This document shows, piece by piece, positions 1-8,361 of a stretch of 24,246 bases of DNA; positions within the stretch are counted from its first letter, which is position 1, and every line of letters begins with the position of its first letter. Where the stretch lies: positions 1 to 24,246 of the IMG/VR virus record IMGVR_UViG_3300025000_000414, one strand, 5' to 3'. The notes beneath the pieces were generated by a model, which worked only from the letters and a program-made list of their open reading frames with translations, searched no databases and was not told where the DNA came from. Position numbers and translations under genes: made by a program. Origin of the DNA: a virus.

Positions 1-1617
1 TCTAGTAGTGTATGGAGCAAAAGCCTTCTTAACCTCAGGCGTTTCTTTATCAAGTAACTCATTACGCCTTTTGTTCAATGTAATAAGTTTATCTTCAATT
101 ACTTTTCTTTCATCTGCACTTGGTGAAGTTTTAGCATCTAATGCATAAGGATCAAACTTACGATTATATTGTTCAGAGAGAGTTGTAATCTCATTATCAA
201 TATTTGTAATCCTTTCATTAAGCTGGCTTGCAGATTCATATCTATGAGTAGCTAACTTATTTTCAATTTCTTTTACTTCCTTCTCTTCAGGAGAAAGAGC
301 TTCATATTCTTTCTTAGCAAGTTCTTCTTTCTTCTGGATTCCTGAATTAATTCGATCCAGAAGACTTTGACTATTTTTATTATCCTCAACAGTCTTTCTA
401 ATTAATTCAGCCGGCTCGACATTTAACTCTCTTGCTTGCTGATCAAGTTTATAAGGATCATCAAGAATTTCTTTATTCAAGTTAAGAGTATCATTTAAAG
501 TTTGAATACTCTTACCAAGTTCATCTTCTTTCAGATTGAGAATATTTGCTGCTCTTCGATCAAGTTCAATCTCTGCATCAGTCTTTCCAGGTCCAGAATC
601 TTTTGCTTGTGCGGAGAATCCTGCATTAACTGCTGCACCAGCCCCACCACCGATAGCACCAGCAGCCATGCTTTCAATGATTCTTTCAATATTGCTTGCA
701 GTCAGCAGCTTCTCATCTGTATTTGCTACAGTATTAAGCACATTGAAAAATTCCTGTCCACCTTCTTGAAGAGCTTCCTGAGGAATATTCGTAAGGAGTT
801 CTTTTGCAGACTTCTTTACAGTTCCTGTTACTCCTTTGCTCAATGCATCAACAAAAGTATCTACTAGCTTACTATTACCACCAGCGAACTCGAGGGCTGT
901 TGATAAAGCACCAAACAGTGTCGCAGTACCTGGAGCATCAATTCCTTTTTCTTGTAGCAACTCGGCGTACATGCCACCAGTTTCCATTGGCATTACAGCT
1001 GCACCAATACCAACTTTGCCACCAAGTTTCTTTAATGCTTGGCCAGCAATCTGTTTCTTTAACTGATCTTCTGCTAAATCACCAGCACCATGTTTAATTG
1101 CTTGCTTGACAGATTCCTCGATGCCTTTCTTAATAACTGTTCTAGCTGCAAGACCACCAGCAACAGTACCTGGGCCTGGAGCCACAACAGATCCTATAGC
1201 AGCACCAATACCAGCCTCGGCCATACTAGGAACAAGTTCACCAAGAGTTCCTTGAGCCCAGTCAACAGCACCACCAATACCAGTCTTGCCAGTATAGATA
1301 TCTTTAAAAGTATGCTTTGCAGGATATTGTTTTGCTTCTTCAAGATTTCGTTGATATCCTTCCATACCAAAATCTTGAAGAGATTGTCCAACAGACTCTG
1401 CACCAAGATTTTTAAGTCCTTTCCCTGCAAGTGCAGTAGCACCATAAGCAGATGCTTGAAGATTCTGCAATCCTCTCTTCACTCCAGGAATAAAATCAGG
1501 TGCATCTTCTGGAACAGAAGCTGATGCAGAACTATCTGTCATAAATTGCTTATAAGGGCTTTCTTCTTTTTCATTAACAAGAAATTGCTTATATGGACTT
1601 TCAGTCATTTCAGGCAT
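1..1617 (-). CDS. Large virion protein, N-terminal part (probable internal virion or ejection protein), runs off window
   Basis: An open frame of 539 codons runs from ATG at 1617 to the left edge with no stop, so the protein is larger than seen. Residues 5-30 carry a near-repeat, SPYKQFL then SPYKQFM. Residues 130-160 and 315-335 are glycine/alanine-rich and hydrophobic (AGIGAAIGSVVAPG; AAGAIGGGAGAAV), like glycine-zipper membrane segments. From about residue 345 the protein turns charged and helical with coiled-coil character. It is the last and largest gene after the tail genes, where short-tailed phages often place internal virion (DNA-ejection) proteins or large polyvalent proteins. That role is inferred from position and composition; no catalytic motif is visible in this part. 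The ribosome-binding site is weak, and a second ATG lies at codon 4. Confidence 0.7.
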   Translation of the reverse strand, partial: MPEMTESPYKQFLVNEKEESPYKQFMTDSSASASVPEDAPDFIPGVKRGLQNLQASAYGATALAGKGLKNLGAESVGQSLQDFGMEGYQRNLEEAKQYPAKHTFKDIYTGKTGIGGAVDWAQGTLGELVPSMAEAGIGAAIGSVVAPGPGTVAGGLAARTVIKKGIEESVKQAIKHGAGDLAEDQLKKQIAGQALKKLGGKVGIGAAVMPMETGGMYAELLQEKGIDAPGTATLFGALSTALEFAGGNSKLVDTFVDALSKGVTGTVKKSAKELLTNIPQEALQEGGQEFFNVLNTVANTDEKLLTASNIERIIESMAAGAIGGGAGAAVNAGFSAQAKDSGPGKTDAEIELDRRAANILNLKEDELGKSIQTLNDTLNLNKEILDDPYKLDQQARELNVEPAELIRKTVEDNKNSQSLLDRINSGIQKKEELAKKEYEALSPEEKEVKEIENKLATHRYESASQLNERITNIDNEITTLSEQYNRKFDPYALDAKTSPSADERKVIEDKLITLNKRRNELLDKETPEVKKAFAPYTTR

Positions 1618-1683
1618 TTATCACGCTCATCTGAAAAGTTTTTATTTACATGTATTTAATAGCACATTAAAATATATCAATAA

Positions 1684-3033
1684 CTAATTACCACTGCCCC
1701 ATCGATCATCAAGTAGCTTTGCCAATTGTTTTCTTGCTTCTCCTGGAGGCATACTCTTAAGAGTTTCAAAAGCTTGATCATGAGGCATTGAAGAAAAGTA
1801 TTTCTCATAAATCATTTGAGGTTTTTGCCCACTATTCAGATCAGCAAGGATAGCATTTTGCGGACCTGTTTGTTGTCTTCTTGGATTAATAAACTTACCA
1901 GCACTTATATCATATAACTGTTCTTCATTTATAAACTTCTGCATTCCAGTAGCTAGATCAATTTCTCCAGAAGGAACTTGATTAACAATCTTAAGAAAGT
2001 TATCTTTATCTACACCTGTTCCTGTACCCAGATTTTTAATTTGTGCCGCTTGATAGTCACGTAATGATTTACCTGTTAATGGTATTTCATTTGCATGTGC
2101 AATTGCTTCACTTGTCTGAGCATTCTGAAGCGGAACTGTTCCATTCTCAGATGCCCAAGCATTATTCCGATTGTTATATCCATTCATCTGTTCTGCATTG
2201 TAACTGGCTATTCCAGCATTAGCAGCGTTCATTTCATCAACGCCAGTACTGTAAATAGGATTCCGATCTTTATCCCAGCCAATAATCTGCCGGAACTTCT
2301 TAGCACTAACAAATGGACGCTCAAGTGCAGGAGCACTATTATTGCCAGACCCATTAATAGTTTCCCTGACTACAGACTTTCCTGTCTTTTCATCTCTCAG
2401 CATAGAATAATTGATATCAGGATTCGGAGATCTGAGCATTTCCTTGATACCACCAAGCCGATTCATTCTCTCTGTATCTTCAGCATACAAGAAGTTAGAT
2501 TGTGCAGGTTTCTGAATGTTAATTGATGATGTATTATCAGTAGCTGGCTTACTATTATTAGTTTGTGATACTGGTTTTTGTGGCTGATCAATAGGCTGAT
2601 CTGAAAGTTGAGAAAGTCTTGACTGAATTCTCTGTTTTTCTCTTGATATTTCATTAGGATCTGCTGCAAACACCTGCCCAGGAATGTCTTTAAGTGAAGT
2701 TGTCTTGTTATCATTGAGAAAACTTTGCGTAGTAGCATTCATCACAAATGGACTTGTGTCTGCTGGCTGTCCAGTAAAGCCTCGATACATATTATTACCA
2801 ACTCGCTCAAGTGCTCGAGGAATAAGAGCGGCTGTATCAATAGCAGTTCCTGCTAACCCTGCTACAAGAGGCCCACCGATCTTGCGAACACCCCTACCAA
2901 GCATAGAAGAGGCAGTTTGGCCTTCTGGTACAGCTAGAGAGCGTAGTCCTCTTGGTTGACTGTCTGCTCCCAATTCTTCTGTGTTTGAAAATGACTGATC
3001 TAACAATAATTTCTTCTTCTCTTCAGGTGTCAT
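1684..3033 (-). CDS. Hypothetical virion protein, 449 aa (possible internal virion protein)
   Basis: The start is set at ATG 3033 because GGAG lies 6-7 nt upstream (ACGGAGAATAATATG). A TTG 42 nt further upstream keeps the frame but has no ribosome-binding site. The N-terminus is charged (TPEEKKKLL). A hydrophobic glycine/alanine stretch follows at about residues 53-85 (GPLVAGLAGTAIDTAALIP). The rest is polar, rich in Asn, Gln and Ser and probably partly disordered, with a helical C-terminus. No family is recognised. It shares the small-residue hydrophobic segment style of the gene on its left, so both may be ejected with the DNA. The gene sits between that protein and the 657-aa helical protein, and its start region carries the duplicated peptide sequence described separately. 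Confidence 0.75.
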   Translation of the reverse strand: MTPEEKKKLLLDQSFSNTEELGADSQPRGLRSLAVPEGQTASSMLGRGVRKIGGPLVAGLAGTAIDTAALIPRALERVGNNMYRGFTGQPADTSPFVMNATTQSFLNDNKTTSLKDIPGQVFAADPNEISREKQRIQSRLSQLSDQPIDQPQKPVSQTNNSKPATDNTSSINIQKPAQSNFLYAEDTERMNRLGGIKEMLRSPNPDINYSMLRDEKTGKSVVRETINGSGNNSAPALERPFVSAKKFRQIIGWDKDRNPIYSTGVDEMNAANAGIASYNAEQMNGYNNRNNAWASENGTVPLQNAQTSEAIAHANEIPLTGKSLRDYQAAQIKNLGTGTGVDKDNFLKIVNQVPSGEIDLATGMQKFINEEQLYDISAGKFINPRRQQTGPQNAILADLNSGQKPQMIYEKYFSSMPHDQAFETLKSMPPGEARKQLAKLLDDRWGSGN

Positions 3034-3034
3034 A

Positions 3035-3106
3035 TTATTCTCCGTTGCAACAGTTACGTTCTGTTCTGTTGTCAATAATTACAGCACATTTTAATAAATA
3101 TTTCAA
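3035..3106 (-). CDS. Possible 23-codon leader ORF ending in TERNCCNGE
   Basis: A short frame opens at TTG 3106 and ends TAA at 3035, one base before the ATG of the next gene. Its last nine residues, TERNCCNGE, are identical to the C-terminus of the 657-aa protein just upstream. The two DNA copies differ only at third positions or in the stop codon. GGAG lies about 12 nt before the TTG, longer than ideal. It may be a translated leader that couples translation to the next gene, or simply a remnant of a duplicated gene end. Real translation is uncertain. Confidence 0.3.
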   Translation of the reverse strand: MKYLLKCAVIIDNRTERNCCNGE

Positions 3107-3142
3107 CTACTTTCATTCTCCGTTGCAGCAATTACGCTCTGT
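3035..3142 (-). repeat. Direct repeat of a gene 3' end (two 30-nt copies, 78 nt apart)
   Basis: Copy A (3113-3142) is the last ten codons of the 657-aa gene, and copy B (3035-3064) lies just before the next gene. In minus-strand sense both read T-E-R-N-C-C-N-G-E-stop. The four differences are GAG/GAA, AAT/AAC, TGC/TGT and TGA/TAA, so 26 of 30 bases match and no amino acid changes. Each copy also contains ACGGAG, which in copy B is the ribosome-binding site of the next gene. Confidence 0.85.
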
Positions 3143-5086
3143 TGTACTGTGACTTGTGCTGTTCTGATCCGATACCGATGTACTGTAAGAATCACTCCTT
3201 CCGCTGCTGTCACTCCTGCTCTGACTATACCCAAGGTTCGCTCCTGCCGAGACACTGGACAATGCCGCGGCGGCAAGCTGACTAGCTATCTGAGCTTTAG
3301 CCTTAATCAGTTCCGCGTTGATCTCAGCCTGTGCAACTTCAATCCTCGCCAGCATATCCCCATATCTTACTTGAATATCTGAATTAGCTATGGCAACTGC
3401 AGTTTCTGCTTTATAACTATCTACCAAAGCAGTGACAATTGATGAGAATTTTCTAATTTCTCCGTCGAATGCTTGGATTTTCAACTCTTCAGCTTTGGCT
3501 TGGATCTCAGCATTGCTTACACTTGCGCTCACGTCTGCCTTGTATTGTTCGATCTGCGCCATGAAGACATTGACTTCGCCTTGACTCTGCTTCACCTTAG
3601 CATCCAGGACAGAAACATCAATCTCAGATCTGGCCTTGTATGCATCAACTACTTTTCCGTATCCCTCGACCTGATAGGAATACATTTTAGCTTTTTCAGA
3701 TTCACCGGCTATCTTTGCCTGATAGAGATTATATTCAGCCGTAACTCCTTCAACTTGAGCCTTGTAAGCTTCAACAAATGCCCTGAATTGCTCTACTCTA
3801 ACACCATTAATTTCGGCAACAACTTTTTGGCCGTCCATCTTTGCTGCGTAAATCTTAGCCATTGTGTCAATTGCAGCAAGCTGTTTGCCATACAAATCAA
3901 CGGTAAGAGCCTGCATTTCAACGGATAGTTTTCTTCCTTCAATGGTTGCCTTGTAAAGTTCTGCCTTGGCAATCTCAACCTGTATTCTAGCCTTCCATAT
4001 CTCAGCCTCAGTCTTATATCCTTCTAGCCTTGCAGCAAATGCCTTGACACGAATATCATATTCCTGGATGAGGAATTCAAGAGTAACTTTAGAGGCTTCA
4101 AACGCTCGCTGCTGAACAGAATTAAACAAAGCCATATACTCATGTTCAAGAGCAAGCCCCTTTTCAATGATGAATGTAGAATATTGATATGCAAGATCTG
4201 CTGATTTGACCATGATATCTTTGACCAAATCCTCACGGACAAATGCACTTTGTAGTTGTGCCTCACTTAGTCTTGCAACCAATGCACCCTGCGGAAGTCG
4301 TGAACCCCTTGATGCGAAGTCATTCAGTGCAAGTAATTCGTTTTTCTGTAATTCCGCGTCAAGCCTGGTAATCGCTCTGTCATAGATGGCTTGCTCAACT
4401 TCCGGCAACATTCCCTGGCCGCCATTAATAATCCCATCTTCAATCTTCAGCCGTAGCATCCGATTGAAATCGCTATCGTAGGCCGCTTCATTCCAGACAT
4501 AGACCAAATCAGGAGGTGTCAGATCAGAAGTTGGGAAGATCGCTGCAAACTCAGGCAATGCAAATACAGGTTCATCAGGTGGCAGTACTTCATGAAGAAC
4601 TGGTAATGGAGGTGCAACCGGAAGATCATCAAGCGGCAAGTTAATCGCCAGTTCAGCAGGTGCTGTCTGCGTAAATGTAGGCGGTTGTGTGCTCGGTGCT
4701 GCTGGTATAAAAAAGTTCGGCAGCGGGACATTAAATTCTGGGACAGCCAAGACCGAGATATCATACGTCTCAAAAGTTGGCGCGGCCTGAGTAAATGTCA
4801 CCGGGGAAACAGCAATCGCGGCAATCGTCGGGCTTGTGGGGGTAGTTGCGCTCAGCCCTGATATGCCAGCAGGTGCGCTGATAGAGATCGCAGATGGCGG
4901 ACCCCAGCCGAAAGAAACATCTGTACCTGCTCCGCTACTCCCCAAATATCCTAATGCCGTGGTAAAAGTCTGATTCGCGTAGTCCTGCGACAGTGCAAAC
5001 CTACCCGCCACCAGACTGTGCGTGACCTCTGTAGTCAACGGGTCTTCTGTTACGTAGTCGTCTGCCGGATATCCTAAACCACCCAT
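3113..5086 (-). CDS. Long helical virion protein, 657 aa
   Basis: No named family is recognised. Residues 1-90 are Gly/Ser/Thr-rich. Residues 90-200 are a proline-rich region with repeated short hydrophobic patches (PTFTQTAP, PVAPPLPVL). Residues 205-620 are almost entirely alpha-helical with recurring units such as YKAQVEGV, YQAKIAGE, YQVEGYGK and YKAETAVA, as in a long coiled coil or helical bundle. The tail is Ser-rich (SRSDSSGRSDSYSTS) and ends in NCCNGE. Length, helicity and position fit a podoviral ejection or internal virion protein or a tail-stalk protein. A tape measure is less likely because no tail-tube or chaperone genes are present. Its ATG lies just after the stop of the 520-aa gene, with GAGG as ribosome-binding site. 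Confidence 0.8.
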   Translation of the reverse strand: MGGLGYPADDYVTEDPLTTEVTHSLVAGRFALSQDYANQTFTTALGYLGSSGAGTDVSFGWGPPSAISISAPAGISGLSATTPTSPTIAAIAVSPVTFTQAAPTFETYDISVLAVPEFNVPLPNFFIPAAPSTQPPTFTQTAPAELAINLPLDDLPVAPPLPVLHEVLPPDEPVFALPEFAAIFPTSDLTPPDLVYVWNEAAYDSDFNRMLRLKIEDGIINGGQGMLPEVEQAIYDRAITRLDAELQKNELLALNDFASRGSRLPQGALVARLSEAQLQSAFVREDLVKDIMVKSADLAYQYSTFIIEKGLALEHEYMALFNSVQQRAFEASKVTLEFLIQEYDIRVKAFAARLEGYKTEAEIWKARIQVEIAKAELYKATIEGRKLSVEMQALTVDLYGKQLAAIDTMAKIYAAKMDGQKVVAEINGVRVEQFRAFVEAYKAQVEGVTAEYNLYQAKIAGESEKAKMYSYQVEGYGKVVDAYKARSEIDVSVLDAKVKQSQGEVNVFMAQIEQYKADVSASVSNAEIQAKAEELKIQAFDGEIRKFSSIVTALVDSYKAETAVAIANSDIQVRYGDMLARIEVAQAEINAELIKAKAQIASQLAAAALSSVSAGANLGYSQSRSDSSGRSDSYSTSVSDQNSTSHSTTERNCCNGE

Positions 5087-5087
5087 A

Positions 5088-6650
5088 TTATGCCTCTATT
5101 TCGTATTTGATTAAACCGAGGAAAATCTCTCCGTAAAAAATCACCGTGTCGTCTATGCCTTCGACGTTGGGGATGATGTGTTCATAGTCGCCGCTGTTTG
5201 TGCCGAACTGTGTCAAGGCCAAGCCGTTTTGCGAGTTCGGCCCGACATAGTGATAGTTGAACCAACTGTATCCCCCGACATCTTCCCTCAATGCTGCACT
5301 CATCATGCCGGTGACCGCGGCCATGCTGTCGGTGTTGTAATATTTCATGCAGTCGTAGGAGTGAACATATTCAGGATATTCTGAAGATTTCGGCCCAGCC
5401 AAGACAAACTCTGTGTCGTCAACCTTGAAGCAGTCTGAGTATTCAGTTTCTACCGATGATGAGTATGTCGGGGCATCGAGCCGCATTCCTATTGATGCCT
5501 CACCTATTTTGGGATAAGGATATGTTTGACTCCTGGTGTCCGTTGTAATAATCTCGGATTTCCTATAAGCGCTGCAGCTTCTTGAGATATCTTCTCGTTC
5601 TGCCCTGATCGAAACCTCGCGTTCAAATAAGGAATTTTCAATAACCGTTGTCGTATCTGTGTTGTTGTAGTATTCAACATGCCAGTCAACGAATGGCGGG
5701 GTTGCTCCCGCCTGCGCCGTGTAGTTGGCGGAAAACTTATCCCTTACCTGAGTCCTTAACTCTTCGTCACTGGGGGGGGCAGGGTCTGAGGTGAAAACAA
5801 CCTCGCTGTTGTTTGCCTGCCATGGTGCATGGTCAACACACGTCCCGCCAGAATCAAAGACGGTATCTGAGTATGCGGGTGAGAACTCCATCCCCCAAAG
5901 TGTAATATCGGCAGAGGATCCCTGCGTTGAGGAAGGCAGCGACCCAATGGCGATACCTACCATCGCATAGTTCCCCTCTTCACTGACACTCTTATATATT
6001 CCCGGGTTTGAACTCCAAGCCACCGTAGCAGTTTCACTTGATTGCTCGGGGTCAGAGTAATCCAAGTCTTCGTATTCCGGCCTTACGCCGGTCTGTGCGA
6101 TGAAATACAATTCAGGGTTGTTGATACTATCTTCAATCGGATTTTCCCCAATTGAGATAAGTTGGCCATCAAGATCAATCTCGATATTATCATCAAGTGC
6201 TTCAGCAGGAATTCCAAAAGTATTGGGAAAGGCATAATATGGCCCCTCAAACGTCCCGGATAGGCAAGCCACCCACCACATATTGTCAGCACTCCTAATC
6301 ACCGGGACAATCTGCTCAACCTCATCAACGCCTTTCTTCGGCACAGGAGGAATTTCACCACCAAGTTGCGTCATCGGAGAGACGATGTGAATATCCTCCT
6401 TGCCGTGAACAATCTTGAAAGTCGCTACCGATCCATCATCAAAATATTTGATACCTGAGATGATGGGTAGATTGTTGACGTTGATCATCTTCATCTTGCC
6501 GAGGTGCGCCCGTGCTTCGTGAAAATGCGAGTGTGCTCGTTCATGATCTCCAGTTAGCGCATATTGAGTACCATCATGAGTAAAGTTCTTCGTCGGAACA
6601 TTCTGTTCACGCTCAGCTTTACCTCGGATCTCATCCCAGTTCTTATTCAT
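5088..6650 (-). CDS. Hypothetical virion or tail protein, 520 aa
   Basis: The protein is not recognised. Its N-terminal 55 residues are charged and helical with a histidine-rich patch (DHERAHSHFHEARAHLG). The rest is mixed beta-rich with many Asp, Glu, Tyr and Ser residues and scattered aromatics, like a globular tail or receptor-contact protein. There is no signal peptide, transmembrane segment or clear catalytic motif. Its ATG overlaps the stop of the 165-aa gene (ATGA), so the two are translationally coupled. Base composition looks more GC-rich than the genes on either side, a hint of separate origin. A tail-associated role is inferred only from position between tail and ejection genes. 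Confidence 0.75.
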   Translation of the reverse strand: MNKNWDEIRGKAEREQNVPTKNFTHDGTQYALTGDHERAHSHFHEARAHLGKMKMINVNNLPIISGIKYFDDGSVATFKIVHGKEDIHIVSPMTQLGGEIPPVPKKGVDEVEQIVPVIRSADNMWWVACLSGTFEGPYYAFPNTFGIPAEALDDNIEIDLDGQLISIGENPIEDSINNPELYFIAQTGVRPEYEDLDYSDPEQSSETATVAWSSNPGIYKSVSEEGNYAMVGIAIGSLPSSTQGSSADITLWGMEFSPAYSDTVFDSGGTCVDHAPWQANNSEVVFTSDPAPPSDEELRTQVRDKFSANYTAQAGATPPFVDWHVEYYNNTDTTTVIENSLFEREVSIRAEREDISRSCSAYRKSEIITTDTRSQTYPYPKIGEASIGMRLDAPTYSSSVETEYSDCFKVDDTEFVLAGPKSSEYPEYVHSYDCMKYYNTDSMAAVTGMMSAALREDVGGYSWFNYHYVGPNSQNGLALTQFGTNSGDYEHIIPNVEGIDDTVIFYGEIFLGLIKYEIEA

Positions 6651-7144
6651 AAACCATGCCTACGATTAACTAGAACAAAAATTCCGTCAATAAAGTCTAT
6701 AGAAAAATCAGAACCACTAACATTAGCAACAGTAATCTTCCAATATTCGTCTTTCTGCTTACTACTTATAGGAACTTCAAGTGTGTGCTGTACAAGAGCT
6801 GTGTCTCTTGGAGTCGCAGTATAAGTCATAGTCGTAACATACGCTTTGGGAGTATCCACCTTGATTGTCATACTTCCAGTAAATTCGCCCCCAAGATATA
6901 AACGTCTACCTTGCTTCACATGATCATCACCCAATTGGCTTGGTCCTAGTTCAAACCAGGCCGAAATGTTCCGCTCATCCGAAGTCGTTGTATAAACATC
7001 CTTCAACCCACCATCCAAAGTAAATATCCCATCAGGACTTGCACCGAGTGGCCTGCCTTCAAACATTGTAAATGAATTGAATGCAGCAGGATATGAATGC
7101 TGAGTAACTGCACCATTTCTAAGATTAACTTTAACCGTTGTCAT
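6647..7144 (-). CDS. Hypothetical tail-associated protein, 165 aa
   Basis: This is a beta-rich protein with alternating hydrophobic and polar residues (TMTYTATPRDTALVQHTLEV) and no export signal. It contains the hexapeptide TTTSDE, which also occurs at the C-terminus of the repeat protein encoded just upstream. The start overlaps that gene's end by 14 nt, and CGCGGATATG gives GGA ahead of the ATG. Its own end overlaps the next start by 4 nt. The context is a string of small beta-sandwich-like virion proteins; the function is unknown. Confidence 0.75.
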   Translation of the reverse strand: MTTVKVNLRNGAVTQHSYPAAFNSFTMFEGRPLGASPDGIFTLDGGLKDVYTTTSDERNISAWFELGPSQLGDDHVKQGRRLYLGGEFTGSMTIKVDTPKAYVTTMTYTATPRDTALVQHTLEVPISSKQKDEYWKITVANVSGSDFSIDFIDGIFVLVNRRHGL

Positions 7145-8024
7145 ATCCGCGCCTATATCTAATTACTTCGTCTGAGGTTGTAGTAAAATCTGTTGGCAAA
7201 TCAACTCCAATAAAAAACTCACCTACAGATGGTGGAGTATTGCCAGAAAAAATCATTGTCGTTTCTTCTCCAATAACAAACGCACCATCCATTTCAGGAG
7301 TTAGCCCAGAGAATGAAAACTCACTTACAAGAAAATCAAACGACCCATCCATTGCAGGAGTTGTCCCAGTGAATGATCCATACTGTTCATAATCACCAGT
7401 AAACGCACCTTCCATTGCAGGAGAAAAACCTGCAAAGTCCATCGCTTGTTCAATGTCAAAACTACCTGACATTGCTGGAGACTTGCCCGAGAAGGATCCC
7501 CAGTTTTCTTCTTCCAACTCAAACGAACCTTGCATAACTGGAGTCTTTCCGGAAAATTCAGCTCCGAACTCAAAGGCTCCCTGCATAACTGGAGTATTGC
7601 CCATAAAGTCGGCATACTGAATTTCCTCAAGAACGAACGCCCCAGTAGACGCAGGGGTTTCTCCTGAGATTTCCATGCCGAACTCAAAAACACCAGTCGA
7701 GGCAGGAGTCTCTCCAGCAAAATCATGAGGATAAACAAATGCCCAATCCCCCTCCATCTGCGCCGTATTGCCGGAAAACTCTACAGTATCAGCAAAGATG
7801 AACGACCCATTCATACTCGGAGTCGTTCCAGAGAAATCCATATCCTCACCAGTTACGACGTTAGGAACATATCCTGTAGATACCGAATGTCCTGTAGTCG
7901 GCTGTGCGTAATCAGTTAGTGCAGTGACAGTGGGAGCATACCCAGTAGAAACAGAGTGTCCTGTTGCTGGATATGCAATTTCCTTTCCATCATCTAAATA
8001 TAGAAGACTTGATCTAAGACTCAT
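7131..8024 (-). CDS. Short-tandem-repeat virion protein, 297 aa
   Basis: After a short N-terminus come two copies of TGHSVSTGY[AV]P (about residues 22-32 and 43-53). About eleven units of 17-21 residues follow, to near the C-terminus. Each unit has the form F-[SAT]-G-x-[TS]-P-x-M-x-G-x-F plus a variable acidic linker, for example FSGKTPVMQGSFEL and FTGTTPAMDGSFDF. Gly, Pro and Phe/Met positions are fixed while linkers vary, so the units are probably small beta-turn or beta-hairpin elements making an elongated fibre. There is no signal peptide. The stop lies inside the next gene's start. The family is unknown; a tail or adhesion spike role is inferred from context. Confidence 0.8.
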   Translation of the reverse strand: MSLRSSLLYLDDGKEIAYPATGHSVSTGYAPTVTALTDYAQPTTGHSVSTGYVPNVVTGEDMDFSGTTPSMNGSFIFADTVEFSGNTAQMEGDWAFVYPHDFAGETPASTGVFEFGMEISGETPASTGAFVLEEIQYADFMGNTPVMQGAFEFGAEFSGKTPVMQGSFELEEENWGSFSGKSPAMSGSFDIEQAMDFAGFSPAMEGAFTGDYEQYGSFTGTTPAMDGSFDFLVSEFSFSGLTPEMDGAFVIGEETTMIFSGNTPPSVGEFFIGVDLPTDFTTTSDEVIRYRRGYDNG

Positions 8025-8025
8025 A

Positions 8026-8352
8026 TCACATCACAAGAAGATTCCAGAGAAAGTCCCGTCCAGTACCAGCAATCTGCTTTAGTGTACAAATGATTTCTGC
8101 ATCAACAGGTACTGGTACTGAATATTTATTCGGATCAGCCTGAGCATGTGCATAAGTCTGTGAATACGCCAGTCGTGACGTTCCACCTGCAGCAGCCTTT
8201 GTCTTAATCCGTAATTCCAACACATCACCAAGAACGAGATTAGAAGTATCTACAACCAAGACATACACACCAGGATTCGTCTCAGTGTCAAGAGTATGCT
8301 CAGTATCAATTACCGCTGTCTGTGTTGCAGACCCTACGGAAGTTACAGCCAT
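8026..8352 (-). CDS. Small structural protein, 108 aa
   Basis: This is a short beta-rich protein with no Cys motif, signal peptide or transmembrane segment. It begins MAVTSVGSATQTA and contains a VYVLVVDTSNLVLGDVLELRI core, like the single-domain beta-sandwich proteins common among phage virion genes. AGGAG lies 7 nt before the ATG (AGGAGATAAATATG), overlapping the stop of the 275-aa gene upstream. No specific family is recognised. A virion role is inferred from its place in the run of structural genes. Confidence 0.7.
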   Translation of the reverse strand: MAVTSVGSATQTAVIDTEHTLDTETNPGVYVLVVDTSNLVLGDVLELRIKTKAAAGGTSRLAYSQTYAHAQADPNKYSVPVPVDAEIICTLKQIAGTGRDFLWNLLVM

Positions 8353-8361
8353 ATTTATCTC

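Noticed and set aside
1618-1683. Promoter in the spacer (TTGATA near 1670)
   Set aside because: The spacing to any -10-like hexamer is poor in an AT-rich spacer, so no promoter can be supported.
3033-3075. TTG 3075 as start of the 449-aa virion protein
   Set aside because: It has no ribosome-binding site, while ATG 3033 has GGAG at ideal spacing; the extra codons overlap the duplicated peptide sequence in another frame.
3113-5086. Tape-measure protein
   Set aside because: The protein is helical, but no tail-tube, chaperone or baseplate genes flank it and it follows podovirus-like adaptor and hub genes.
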